From contig CP128836.1 of assembly GCA_030388825.1 (NCBI GenBank), forward strand, positions 62,001 through 126,000: a DNA stretch of 64,000 nucleotides. Direction: 5' to 3'. A model generated the notes under the pieces. It did not search any database, was not told where the DNA came from, and saw nothing but the letters and a program-made list of their open reading frames with translations. Source of the stretch: Rossellomorea sp. AcN35-11 (GTDB lineage Bacteria; Bacillota; Bacilli; Bacillales; Bacillaceae_B). Below are positions 18,559 to 27,436 of the stretch, in pieces; position 1 is the first letter of the stretch; each line of letters starts with the position of its first letter. Both the position numbers and the translations under genes were made by a program.

Positions 18559-18594
18559 GCACTAACACCCCCTTCAAATAAGATAAATTTAAAT

Positions 18595-18744
18595 TTATGG
18601 TATATTCGCTTGTACACCTTTAATCTGAGTTTCATAGAATGAAGATTCACCAGTAACCATGGCATAAGCGGTACCAAATAAGAACGCCCCTATCGCCACT
18701 ACTGTGATTGCTATTTTCAGAAACGTACTTATTGTATTATTCAT
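18595..18744 (-). CDS. small pilin-like membrane peptide, copy 5, diverged (49 aa)
   Basis: Same first 24 residues as copies 1-4 (MNNTISTFLKIAITVVAIG) but a different tail: GTAYAMVTGESSFYETQIKGVQANIP. It is the first gene after the internal hairpin at 18808 and may be the ancestral copy of the array or a minor subunit. Confidence 0.75.
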   Translation of the reverse strand: MNNTISTFLKIAITVVAIGAFLFGTAYAMVTGESSFYETQIKGVQANIP

Positions 18745-18807
18745 GTACTAACACCCCTTGCCTTAAGTGAATTTTAGTAATCTACACACCCACTTACTGA
18801 CTTCATC

Positions 18808-18858
18808 AAAAAATAAAAAGCACCGAAAACCACAAATCTAGTAGTTTTCGGTGCTCCC
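18808..18858 (-). promoter_or_regulatory. hairpin inside the pilus gene cluster, before the pilin array
   Basis: Minus strand: GGGAGCACCGAAAACTAC pairs with GTGGTTTTCGGTGCT around a short loop, then TTTTATTTTTT. It starts 3 nt after the stop of the preceding small gene and lies about 65 nt before copy 5. A perfect AGCACCG family member; here it could set the ratio between the assembly genes upstream and pilin subunits downstream. Confidence 0.8.
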
Positions 18859-18860
18859 GA

Positions 18861-19013
18861 TTAATTCTTTTTAAGTTGGTGTTCATTTTCCATTAAACCT
18901 TTATGATCTGAATTCTTTAAATCTAATGAGTCATAAGCTACCCCAAAAATTAATAGAGCCATTATCATAGCTGTTATGGCAATAATCATAAATGTAGCCA
19001 GGGATTCTTTCAT
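18861..19013 (-). CDS. small pilin-like membrane peptide (50 aa)
   Basis: MKESLATFMIIAITAMIMALLIFG gives one hydrophobic segment in the same place as the array copies; the tail (DLKNSDHKGLMENEHQLKKN) is charged and unlike theirs. A GGGTGAGGAA site lies just upstream. A minor pilin or a paralogue that has drifted. Confidence 0.7.
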   Translation of the reverse strand: MKESLATFMIIAITAMIMALLIFGVAYDSLDLKNSDHKGLMENEHQLKKN

Positions 19014-19024
19014 TTCCTCACCCC

Positions 19025-19159
19025 TTAAGATACATAATTCGCCACGTCATTACTAATGGAGCCTATCAGGGCATACATAGAGCCAAAAATAAGAGCTCCT
19101 ATTACGATGGCCGTTATCGCTACCTTTAAAAAAGTTGCTAATGATGTATTTATAGCCAT
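19025..19159 (-). CDS. small pilin-like membrane peptide (44 aa)
   Basis: MAINTSLATFLKVAITAIVIGALIFG: again ATFLK/TFLK before a single hydrophobic segment, then a short tail ending NYVS. It is the first pilin-like gene after tadC (20-nt gap) with AAGGGGGGTGAT as ribosome site. Member of the same small family as the array copies. Confidence 0.72.
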   Translation of the reverse strand: MAINTSLATFLKVAITAIVIGALIFGSMYALIGSISNDVANYVS

Positions 19160-19178
19160 CACCCCCCTTACTAAAATT

Positions 19179-20105
19179 TCATTGCAGTGTTCTACTACCA
19201 GCGATAATATCCGAAACCATTACCACAATAAGAACAATGAAATTTAGTACAATTAAAAAGTGGGTGACTTTAATAGGGATCCCCATTAAATCTGTCGTTA
19301 CCTTTCTTCTTCTACGATAGTTTTCTATCTGCGACCTTGCAAACATGTTCTGCATCCCTTTTAATGATTGAATCGCTGTGTCTCTCTCAACTCTATCCAA
19401 CATTTTAATGACAGCGATTAGTGATTGCGCCTCCCGCGTCCCCATTTCATCAGCAAAATCATCTAATGCTTGCTCAGGGCCTTCATCACTGGACCAAACA
19501 CTTAATGTCCTTGCCAGGTGAGGTTTAATTACCGAAAAATAAGGGAGCATACCTCTAAGTAAGTTATAGGCGTTGATACGTGTGGTAGTCATCATCTGCA
19601 GCTCGTTTATGAGCAAGTCATATAACATAAAGACTTCTCCATTACGTTTTGCATTTTGGTAGTCTATAACCCTCTTCATAATCATCCCAAACACTGAAAC
19701 AGGATTCCAAGGTAACAGGAAAAATCCACCGACCACAATAGCCGCAAACGCAATCATGTTAAGCTGACCATTAAACATCAAAGGTATCATCACATAGTTC
19801 ACAAACAATAAAACAACTAGAGAAAACAATATAATATGATATGAAAAGCTATTTAGACCTAATGGGTACCCTGCTTTCTTAAACCATACTTCTGCAGAAG
19901 ATTTTTCAGCGCTTTCTACTGCACTTTTCGCAATTTTTTCTCTGTTAGTATGAATAGAATGTCTTATTCTCAGTCTAGTTTGCACTCGTTCGGTTTCACT
20001 CGACATTCCTCGATAGACAAGAACCGCACCGGAGATTGATAGAACCATGCAAACCAGGTAAATCAAATAGGGTAATACCTTGAAAAACAATACAAACTCA
20101 CCCAT
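19179..20105 (-). CDS. tadC: Tad pilus inner-membrane platform protein TadC-like
   Basis: 308 residues, type II secretion F-domain protein that with TadB forms the membrane base on which pilin is assembled. Two hydrophobic hairpins at the N-terminus (VLPYLIYLVCMVLSISGAVLVY and FSLVVLLFVNYVMIPLMF), a cytoplasmic helical domain containing NELQMMTTTRINAYNLLRGMLPYF, and a last membrane segment (HFLIVLNFIVLIVVMVSDII). It starts 13 nt after tadB, in one operon. Placement as TadC rather than TadB is by gene order. Confidence 0.78.
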   Translation of the reverse strand: MGEFVLFFKVLPYLIYLVCMVLSISGAVLVYRGMSSETERVQTRLRIRHSIHTNREKIAKSAVESAEKSSAEVWFKKAGYPLGLNSFSYHIILFSLVVLLFVNYVMIPLMFNGQLNMIAFAAIVVGGFFLLPWNPVSVFGMIMKRVIDYQNAKRNGEVFMLYDLLINELQMMTTTRINAYNLLRGMLPYFSVIKPHLARTLSVWSSDEGPEQALDDFADEMGTREAQSLIAVIKMLDRVERDTAIQSLKGMQNMFARSQIENYRRRRKVTTDLMGIPIKVTHFLIVLNFIVLIVVMVSDIIAGSRTLQ

Positions 20106-20117
20106 CGATACACCCCC

Positions 20118-21101
20118 TTATATATCATTTTTTGGACGGAATATTAACATCGATATCAGAACCGAAAACACTACCCCCAAGACGCTTACTACAAATAGCA
20201 CTAAAGTACCTTGATTCCCGAATTGGAGATCAAACCAACTTTGTGTACCTGACGAGAAATACCCTAATGCTAACGAACCTATGAATATAGGAACAGTGAG
20301 AAAACCATTCCAAACATGGTCCAATGAATGAGATTTTTCTTCTTCAAGCATCTGTTCAGTATCCTCAATTTGTTTCTCTAACACCAATAGAGCACTCAAT
20401 ACATTTTCGTCGTCTAAGTACGCCTTCATTATGATACTTCCTAGCCTCTTCGCCCAAGAAGTTCCGGAAGTATATACGAAAATGTTAATGGTATCTCTAA
20501 TCTCTTGTTCATTCCGCGAAACTTGCAAATCAGATATTAAGCGAAGTAAAATCTTTCTAAGTTCCTTTGACCTGACTGTTTTTTGAGTATCAACAAGAGA
20601 ATGGTAGATATCGAAAGAGTTTGCATTATAATTTTGTGCTAAACCCTGAAGCATCGGTAAAAACTCTGCCCCCATTAGATGCCTTAATTTCCTAAGGCGT
20701 ACTTGCAAGGAAACGTAAGGAACAATAGCCATCAGTCCACCGATGATTGCACTAAAGACTAAATCTTTGAAGTTCAAAAAACTTACAACTCCAAAGAACG
20801 AACCTAGAGAAGTACTAACAAAATAAAAAGCAAATGTATCCGCATCTGATTTTTTCTTATTAGTAGATTTAACTAAAAGATAAATATGTTGCGTAAATGG
20901 ACCCCTGGTCCTATCAGTCTTACTAATTACCTTTTCGGAACGAATCTTTCTTAACCTATAACGATGTTGCCATTCTGTAACTTTAAGTTTCAAAGGAGAT
21001 TCTATTATATTTTTCGCAGTGTGAATTCCCACCAAAACGACAACCAGGTATAAAATGTAGTAGATCCCAGAACCCCATAACCAATAATAAAACTTATCCA
21101 T
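20118..21101 (-). CDS. tadB: Tad pilus inner-membrane platform protein TadB-like
   Basis: 327 residues from ATG 21101 (MDKFYYW), whose start overlaps the tadA stop codon (AATGGATAA), implying translational coupling. T2SS F-type domain: N-terminal membrane segment (YYILYLVVVLVGIHTA), a pair near residue 100 (FGVVSFLNF..., AIIGGLMAIVPYVSL), a cytoplasmic helical core (LMGAEFLPMLQGLAQNYNANS), and a C-terminal pair (FLTVPIFIGSLALGYF, LVLFVVSVLGVVFSVLISML). Works with the TadA ATPase and TadC. Confidence 0.78.
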   Translation of the reverse strand: MDKFYYWLWGSGIYYILYLVVVLVGIHTAKNIIESPLKLKVTEWQHRYRLRKIRSEKVISKTDRTRGPFTQHIYLLVKSTNKKKSDADTFAFYFVSTSLGSFFGVVSFLNFKDLVFSAIIGGLMAIVPYVSLQVRLRKLRHLMGAEFLPMLQGLAQNYNANSFDIYHSLVDTQKTVRSKELRKILLRLISDLQVSRNEQEIRDTINIFVYTSGTSWAKRLGSIIMKAYLDDENVLSALLVLEKQIEDTEQMLEEEKSHSLDHVWNGFLTVPIFIGSLALGYFSSGTQSWFDLQFGNQGTLVLFVVSVLGVVFSVLISMLIFRPKNDI

Positions 21102-22636
21102 TATTGAGCTCACCCACAATTTCGTCAAACACCTTATCTTTTAGGTTCTCATACTCAGACATAGGAGACTCCTCTTCTCTTTTTTTTAAGAGATTGATAA
21201 GCTTACGGGTTTCTTCCATATTTTCTTCTGCCATCAGTAACATTAGCTCTTTCGAAATACCGGAAGAATAGTAGTATTGTTTTGTTACTGGGCTATATCG
21301 AATAATTTCATTTGTTAAGTGTTTCTTGTTATCTTCATCCCATATTACTTCCGTAACTCCAATAACTCGTTTTTTCCTTCGATCACGATCACTCTTTAGT
21401 GTAATGATAAGATCTATACTTTGAGCAACACGAGCCAGCTCATTTTCGAACTTTCGATTAGGAAATTCATCTAAAATATGCCTTGCAATCTGTTCCACTG
21501 CACGATGAACGTGAGTTAAATGGTAAGTAGTTGCGTTCCCTCTTTCTCCACGCTCTTGCTTGTAAGTATCCCTCTGTCTCCAATGAACGAATCTCTCCAA
21601 CGATTATATAATCGTGTTCCATACGGAGCAGACGAGGCATTGCATTGTGAAGATCCCCTTCTTTTGCTTGTACCTCAAACACCAATCTATCCTTTAGATG
21701 CTCGGTAAGACGAAGTTCAAAATGCTTTTCCATAATAGCTGCTACAAACTCAGGATCTCTCTCCCTAATCATCGACTTCAAGAATGTTGTTTTGGCCGAA
21801 CGGACCCGTCCCGCAAAAACGATATTGCACATAGTACGCGAGAAAGCACGATATATCTCTATATCTCTATCGGGGATAGTACCAAGTCTAGCTTGTTCAG
21901 CGAGCGATATATCTTTTACTACAAAACGCCTAAACATAATATAGGTTTCCCTACTCCTGGGCCTTTGCATCATAGTGATACGACTACCATCTTCTCTCTC
22001 GATCTCTAACTCAGGAGTTTGATCATTAATGACTGCATCTTTAGAACGCAGAGTAAATGCCCTTTTGACCCTTTCTACGGCAGCATCATCTTCAAATTCT
22101 TCTGGCTGTTTTACAAACTTCCCGTCCATATCAAACCATAATTGTTTACCTCTTATAACTGCAGCTTCACTTTCGGGATACTTCTCCCACTTATAAAGAA
22201 TGCTCAAACCCCAAATTTCATGGAATATTGCCTCACTTAAGGATTCATAAAATGTAGGATAGTCATCCGAAACTATATTATGTTTACGCAGAACCTCTGT
22301 AATTTTATAAATAAACTGATTCATGGCCTTTTCATCACCAATTACAGCTTTGTGTTGCCTGTCCAGCCACTCTATATGTTTAGAATCATTTGAATCTACT
22401 TTTTGACCATCTGGAATGACTATCAGTTCCTTCAACTCATCCCTCACCGTTTTACATATATGTTTAAAAGATTTTTTTCTGGCGTATGTTGTTACCCTTG
22501 ATTGTTTAAGACCTTTTTCTTCGATAGTCTGACTTAACCATTTGGAAGAATCAAATGGAGCGTCTAACCCTAACTGCTTCTCAGCATCCGAAGACTCTAT
22601 CTTCTCAATAACCTCATCTAGATATTTATCTCCCAT
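21094..22636 (-). CDS. tadA: Tad pilus assembly ATPase TadA (CpaF-like), frameshifted
   Basis: Hexameric secretion ATPase of the VirB11/PilB superfamily that powers pilin assembly. Two frames (22636-21467 and 21600-21094) join if one A is removed in GCAAGAGCG near 21575, giving YLQAERGERGNATTYHLTHV; the whole protein is about 514 residues. The Walker A region is odd: GRVRSAKTTFLKS has Ala where the invariant Gly should precede Lys-Thr. Walker B is YIIVGEIRSLE and the His box THVHRA is present. The Walker A change may be a subfamily trait or reduce activity. The gene starts after GGGGTGAAG and overlaps tadB. Confidence 0.82.
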
Positions 22637-22652
22637 TTCGCTTCACCCCCAA

Positions 22653-23826
22653 TTACTTTTTTCCAAATAAACTTAATACTCCCCGCTTTGGATTGTTATC
22701 AACTACCCTTGGCTTATCAGATAAACCTGCTTCTGAAATGAGTAAGTTTCCAATCACATCTATAGGTTTTTGATATATGGGGTCTGATACATCGTACATC
22801 AGATGTTTTTGTCTAACGGATACAGGACCTATCGTCCCCATATCCGGTATAGTCGCAATTCTGTTCATTTCCATCTCTGCTTCAAGATCTTTCTCGTTAA
22901 TAAGTGATACATTCGGTGTAAAACGGTTAATTAACATCATGAAGTCTTCTTTTTTTCCCACCCATAGGCTCCAATAATTGATGAAAAACGTATGGGAAAT
23001 ATCCGCGATATCCCTTTTCTTCTTGACTAGTAATCATAAACTTTAAATTCGATTGAACATAAACCTGAGCAGCAATTGCATTATCAAAGTGAACTCCACC
23101 GTCAATAAGGATGAGATCAAATTCTTCTTTTGCAACATCTAGCAAATGCTGAATTTCATAATTTTTGAAATATCGCTGCATTTTCACATCACGATTTCCA
23201 GCTAAATGATAAAAAGTTTTGTGTTGGTGTAAAGAACCATTAAACTGAGCTATTGTAAGTGACTGCGAACTCAAATCAACTTTCAAATCATTTAAATACT
23301 TCCCACGATAGTCGTAGAAATAATCAGCTGAATCCCAAGCGTTCAAGCTTAAAACCAATACCTTCCCATGAACGCGCTCGGAGATAACTTTCGCTACATT
23401 AAAAACAGTTGTGGAAACCCCTACTCCAGGATGAGTTCCAAAAAACGCAACAATGCGATCAGAAGAGTAGTCGCCACTGTTCGTTAAATGTTTTAAAACC
23501 TCTTGAACCGTTTGATTAACTGTATAATGTTCATTTATTGGAGTTACTTTATGTGCTGCACATAATCGCGTTATAGTTTTTGTCACTACGTCAGCCTTTA
23601 AATCGTGCAATTTATAAAAAATAGGGACATCCGGAAACCTTTCCCTTACTTTCTCCAATTCACGATAAGAAGCACACTCCCCATCAATCAATAAAGATTC
23701 GACTTCCATATCGTTTTGGTATTCTTCCCCACCAAGATCAGAAAACAAATAAACTTCTTCTACAGACTCATCTTTTTCTAATAATTCTTTATACCTAGAG
23801 TTCTTACTAATAACACCAATCTTCAT
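22653..23826 (-). CDS. tadZ: TadZ/CpaE-like P-loop localisation ATPase, frameshifted
   Basis: MinD/ParA-like protein that places Tad machines at a cell site. The first ~115 residues form a receiver-like domain (MKIGVISKNSRYKELLEKD), followed by the ATPase: deviant Walker A FFGTHPGVGVSTT and Walker B DLILIDGG. Frame 23826-22927 and frame 22961-22653 join if one A is removed from the seven-A run near 22965 (GGKKEDFMMLINRF), giving about 390 residues. AGGAGGAG precedes the start. Ends 17 nt before tadA. The break is probably a homopolymer error. Confidence 0.75.
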
Positions 23827-23846
23827 CGATTTCTCCTCCTTTCTTA

Positions 23847-24560
23847 TCAGTTATAGGTAATGTACAACTTGTATCCTTCTTTAATCACGTAGTCCGCCAA
23901 AGCAGTGAAATCATCTTCATTTAAAATAACTTCAATATCAGCTATTTGAGCAGAAGCATCTAAACGTTTATCATCACCCCTAGCGCCCTCTCCTCCTATA
24001 ACCTCTTTATTGCTTGGATCTTTTGCATATATCACCTGAACATCTTTAAGGACTGGCCCCTTCACATCTTTCAATTTAGAAATTTCCTCTTCTTTGCTTG
24101 CGACAACGTTAGCTTGGGTTTTATTATCTTCATTTTTAATTAAGTAAACATCAATTGTATCCTTCCTTCGGAGAGAACCTGGAGCTGCGTAAATCCATTC
24201 AGCAATAATAGGTCTGATCGCTTCGCCTTCTTCCTCATTTGGAATAAGAGCATCTCTATCTAACATTTTTTCAGAAATCATTGAGTTGCCAACCATGGTT
24301 TGAGATGCTTCAACACCTATAATTTCTTTAATTCTATCTGCCGTAAAAACACCATCAATCAACCCACTCTTTTCTCTTCGTTGAACACTAATTTTCGAGA
24401 GTTCAATCACTTCATTCTTCTCAATAACTTGCCCCGCCTTGACGGTTACAACCTCAACACTATCAATCTTATCTTTTACATAAACGTCATATACAACAAC
24501 GAATGACATCGACACCAACGCCATAAATATGCCAATCGCAATTTTTAATCCTGGCTTCAT
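23847..24560 (-). CDS. cpaB: SAF-domain pilus protein, CpaB/RcpC-like
   Basis: 237 residues: one N-terminal membrane segment (IAIGIFMALVSMSFVVVYDVYV), then a SAF domain outside the membrane (VKAGQVIEKNEVIELSKISVQRREKSGLIDG...) as in CpaB/RcpC of Tad systems and in flagellar FlgA, and a second beta-rich domain (LRRKDTIDVYLIKNEDN). It starts within a few bases of the preceding stop codon. Likely binds peptidoglycan or guides the pilus through the wall. The mid-region EEEGEAIRPI is acidic. Assignment rests on fold pattern and gene order. Confidence 0.72.
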   Translation of the reverse strand: MKPGLKIAIGIFMALVSMSFVVVYDVYVKDKIDSVEVVTVKAGQVIEKNEVIELSKISVQRREKSGLIDGVFTADRIKEIIGVEASQTMVGNSMISEKMLDRDALIPNEEEGEAIRPIIAEWIYAAPGSLRRKDTIDVYLIKNEDNKTQANVVASKEEEISKLKDVKGPVLKDVQVIYAKDPSNKEVIGGEGARGDDKRLDASAQIADIEVILNEDDFTALADYVIKEGYKLYITYN

Positions 24561-24562
24561 AG

Positions 24563-26041
24563 CTACCCATCACTTCTCTCTATAGAATATTTCTTATTAA
24601 ACAAACCACTTAACAAACCATTTTTCTTTCTATATCTTTTGATAAACTCCTTAGGCAATAACTCGTCAAAAACCGGCAATAGCAAGTCACTAATTTGTTT
24701 ATCAAAGTTTTTCGTATCATTTATGAAAGAACCTTCATACTGGGACTTAAACACCTCATTGGCAGGAAACACAGGAACCAGTGTACTGAATTTATCTTTG
24801 AACAAGTCTTTCATAATATCGTGTTTCATAATACTTTCATCAAACCGATTTCCTATTAATCCATTTTTCTCATCCTTCATCATTTTCCTAAAGTATTCCG
24901 TCTTCTCATTATCCGGATCTTCAAGCAACTGTATATTACTAATATCAGGCTCAATGACAAGGTACGTTTTCGAAGCGATGTCTCTTAAATCCTGATACAC
25001 TTCCTCATGCCAATCGGTGCCCACATCTACAATCGTTACAGTAGAAGGAGACGAAAGTAAGATTTTCACAAAAACATCAAAAGGGACTTCATCGCTTTGG
25101 TAAATAGGTTCATTTGTAGGATGTTTTGTTACTAACCGAATATCTTCTAGTGTCCAATCAAAAACAATCTTTTTCTTAGGATCCACATCTTTGGTATATT
25201 GATAAAATTGACTTCGGTATTCTGGATTTTTCTCATGGCCTATAAACCGATCGTAAGAGTAAGCTGGAGAATAGGGACTTTCAACATAAGTAACTGTTAC
25301 CCCCATCTTCGATAACCCTCTTGCTATGAGATGAGAAACAAAAGTACTTCCACTTCGAGAAAAAGGACTTCCCACAAGAATCATTTTCTTATCGACAGGA
25401 ACCCCTACTACTTTTTCCACATTATTCTGTACGTTAATTTGGTAGTTCCTCTTTACCACTTGCTTATTGATTTCTTTCTTAACTACTTCTTGTTTTTCTT
25501 CAGTCTTTTCTTCTTGGTCTTTTTCACCACGTTGATTGGAAACAGGTCGGATGGAGGTAGCTTTATCCCTCCACCTATAGTCATTGCTGGATTTCAAGAA
25601 GGGAGCGGCATAAGAAAAGGACTTAGGCTTACCGATAACCTCTTCAAATAAATCAATGTCAATCTTAGCCTTTCCCTTTACAAATACATTGTAGATACCC
25701 ATTTGAACCACTTCTGCAAGAAAAGGGTGTCCCTCTTTTTCATTTGCCAACAATACTATGTTGATCTCACTATATTTTTCACGTATCTCTAACAATCCGT
25801 CTGCTACAAATTCAAGCCTCTTATCATTTAACTTTTTCCCTATGTCACTAGTAAGAATAATTGCATCTACTTCAGTACCTTCTTCTTTTAACTTATCTAG
25901 AGATTCCATAAGATACTCCAATGCAACCACAACATTGAAAACCTTAAAATTTCTTTTTTTTAGGTGTTTCTTTATATTTTCTGCAAATTCAAAGTTAGGA
26001 GAAGCAATAAGCACATTCCCCTTAAAAACATCTTCACTCAT
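24563..26041 (-). CDS. CpaE-like two-domain protein (receiver-like plus degenerate P-loop)
   Basis: 492 residues, first gene of the Tad operon. Residues about 8-140 resemble a response-regulator receiver fold (NVLIASPNFEFAENIKKHLKKRNFKVF) but lack the usual acidic pocket and phospho-Asp. After a Lys/Glu-rich linker (about 175-205), residues 220-492 look like a MinD/Mrp P-loop protein with a degenerate Walker A, VGSPFSRSGSTFVS. This is the TadZ layout, so the operon has two TadZ-like proteins that could form a heterodimer. No catalytic claim is made. Confidence 0.65.
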   Translation of the reverse strand: MSEDVFKGNVLIASPNFEFAENIKKHLKKRNFKVFNVVVALEYLMESLDKLKEEGTEVDAIILTSDIGKKLNDKRLEFVADGLLEIREKYSEINIVLLANEKEGHPFLAEVVQMGIYNVFVKGKAKIDIDLFEEVIGKPKSFSYAAPFLKSSNDYRWRDKATSIRPVSNQRGEKDQEEKTEEKQEVVKKEINKQVVKRNYQINVQNNVEKVVGVPVDKKMILVGSPFSRSGSTFVSHLIARGLSKMGVTVTYVESPYSPAYSYDRFIGHEKNPEYRSQFYQYTKDVDPKKKIVFDWTLEDIRLVTKHPTNEPIYQSDEVPFDVFVKILLSSPSTVTIVDVGTDWHEEVYQDLRDIASKTYLVIEPDISNIQLLEDPDNEKTEYFRKMMKDEKNGLIGNRFDESIMKHDIMKDLFKDKFSTLVPVFPANEVFKSQYEGSFINDTKNFDKQISDLLLPVFDELLPKEFIKRYRKKNGLLSGLFNKKYSIERSDG

Positions 26042-26091
26042 ACCCTTACCACCATTCTGAATAACTAAATTGATCGATTAGTTATATAAAC

Positions 26092-26157
26092 AAAAAGAAA
26101 GAGCACCCAATATCTTTTTCTTAGAAATTTTTTCAAAGAAAAGACATTGAGTGCTCC
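26092..26157 (-). promoter_or_regulatory. 5' leader terminator-like hairpin of the Tad operon
   Basis: Minus strand: GGAGCACTCAATGTCTTTT pairs with AAAAAGATATTGGGTGCTC, followed by TTTCTTTTTG. It is about 40 nt downstream of a consensus promoter and about 50 nt before the first gene, so every Tad transcript from that promoter must cross it. Confidence 0.8.
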
Positions 26158-26197
26158 TCAAAAGTACATATAAAATTCGTTTCCTATATATGTTTTA

Positions 26198-26226
26198 ATG
26201 ATATTAAATTCACAGTAGATTGTCAA
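26198..26226 (-). promoter_or_regulatory. consensus sigma-A promoter of the Tad operon
   Basis: Minus strand TTGACA, 17 nt, TATCAT. It is identical in both hexamers and spacing to the promoter at 61749-61777. The rest of the 520-nt gap between the Tad operon and the gene at 26564 shows AT-rich sequence with no other gene. Confidence 0.8.
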
Positions 26227-26563
26227 AGCCTACCACCTCTTAAAATCGATAAATAGTAAATAAAAGTAAAAACCCTACGTGAATTTTTTCATCTCATTCT
26301 ATATAGGTTTTGATTTGAACTTTTTTTGTGACTTTTCACCTATATACAGAACACTTGTTCTGCTCCAAAATGTAATTATACGGAATTTGTAACAATGCTG
26401 AAAAAAATATGAAATAAATTTCATGAAAACTATTGTCATTTTTCGACATCTTATGTACAATTTCACTTGTACTATTTTCCTTGGTAATTTTTTTGCAAAT
26501 AACCATCTATGGACTAATTCATATACTAAACCTACGAAACACTGTACGAAAGGAACGAATCCC

Positions 26564-26938
26564 ATGAATAGAACACTTTCCCAAGACATAGAAAAAGAAT
26601 TCCTTAACGGTGAACATAGCCAACGCATTCAAGAATCGATCATGCAGCAAGAAGAAGGAACCATTGAAATTTTCGTGAGATATGGTAGACATCAAAAAAC
26701 ATCTCCCCCTCCAGTCAATCTATTAGGGGAAACAGGTGAGGGAGGCCTGCGATATAGCTCCTTCAAAGACATGGTACATACTATATCTACAACCCTAAAA
26801 AAATGCGGCAGAGATATAGAGTTCGGTTATTTGTTTATTGAATACAAAGCTAATGAAGAAGGTTATCTTCAAGAATTGAACTTATCCTTTCGAGACGATA
26901 TTATTCATGGTAATCGGCCGAATAAACAATACAACTAA
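26564..26938 (+). CDS. protein of unknown function (124 aa)
   Basis: Chosen start MNRTLSQDIE at 26564 follows AAAGGAACGA. Soluble, no cysteines, no membrane segment; the middle holds a Pro-rich turn (TSPPPVNLLGETGEGGLRYSS) and the C-terminal half reads IEFGYLFIEYKANEEGYLQEL. I do not recognise it. It stands alone on the plus strand between the Tad operon and the DUF3397 gene, with its own terminator. Confidence 0.6.
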   Translation: MNRTLSQDIEKEFLNGEHSQRIQESIMQQEEGTIEIFVRYGRHQKTSPPPVNLLGETGEGGLRYSSFKDMVHTISTTLKKCGRDIEFGYLFIEYKANEEGYLQELNLSFRDDIIHGNRPNKQYN

Positions 26939-26944
26939 TAAAGA

Positions 26945-26996
26945 AACCATACAAAGCATTCAATCACTTCTTGAAAGCTTTGTATGGTTTTTTTAC
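26945..26996. terminator. bidirectional terminator
   Basis: Plus strand AAACCATACAAAGCATTC pairs with GAAAGCTTTGTATGGTTT and is followed by TTTTTT; the minus side ends in TTTCTTTATT. It separates the convergent genes at 26564 and 26993. Confidence 0.85.
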
Positions 26997-27370
26997 ATCA
27001 TGTTACCAAAAACTTCATAATTCAATATAGAAATATAAACAATCATATATATAAGTCCATTAACTCTCCAACTTCTTCTCAACGATCTCACAAACCGTAA
27101 TCTTTCAATCCCTCTCTGCATTATTGTGATAAATACCAAAATAAAGGCACTCAATAGAAGAACATATCCCAACATCGATTCCCCAAAAACCACTTTAGAA
27201 CTGAAATGAATACTTAACAGTAGAAAGAACGCCCCTATATCAAATGAAATTAGTAAAGCCCTCTTTTTATCCCCTCTTATCTTCTTTGCTACAAAATAAG
27301 CCAAAAAGTAACCCAATAACGGAAATGTTACCACCAGCGCTACCAACCACGATAATACTGTCATCTCCAC
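26993..27370 (-). CDS. DUF3397-like membrane protein
   Basis: 125 residues with four hydrophobic segments (WLVALVVTFPLLGYFLAYFV, ISFDIGAFFLLLSIHF, LGYVLLLSAFILVFITIM, VNGLIYMIVYISIL). The pattern and the MTVLSWLVALV start match the Bacillus DUF3397 family as I remember it; no function is known for it. It lies downstream of the FtsEX-hydrolase operon behind a hairpin, so it may be a read-through member of that unit. Confidence 0.6.
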   Translation of the reverse strand: MEMTVLSWLVALVVTFPLLGYFLAYFVAKKIRGDKKRALLISFDIGAFFLLLSIHFSSKVVFGESMLGYVLLLSAFILVFITIMQRGIERLRFVRSLRRSWRVNGLIYMIVYISILNYEVFGNMM

Positions 27371-27382
27371 TCTCCTCCTTCT

Positions 27383-27416
27383 AAAAAAGGAGAAGCATAA
27401 AATCCACTTCTCCTTA
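27383..27416 (-). terminator. hairpin between the M23 hydrolase and DUF3397 genes
   Basis: Minus strand AAGGAGAAGTGGATTTTATGCTTCTCCTT followed by TTTTAGAAGG. A 9-bp stem, 20 nt after the M23 stop and 13 nt before the next start; it acts as terminator for the first and leader hairpin for the second. Confidence 0.75.
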
Positions 27417-27436
27417 AAACAATTCTATTAACCTAT

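Larger units (their letters stand above)
17820..18559 (-). repeat. four tandem near-identical 190-bp pilin gene units
   Basis: Four gene copies start at 17988, 18178, 18368 and 18558, exactly 190 bp apart, and the ~31-bp spacers with the GGTGAAGGT ribosome sites are also nearly identical. Base differences are few and mostly silent. This is recent tandem duplication, with a fifth, more diverged copy at 18744. Confidence 0.92.
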
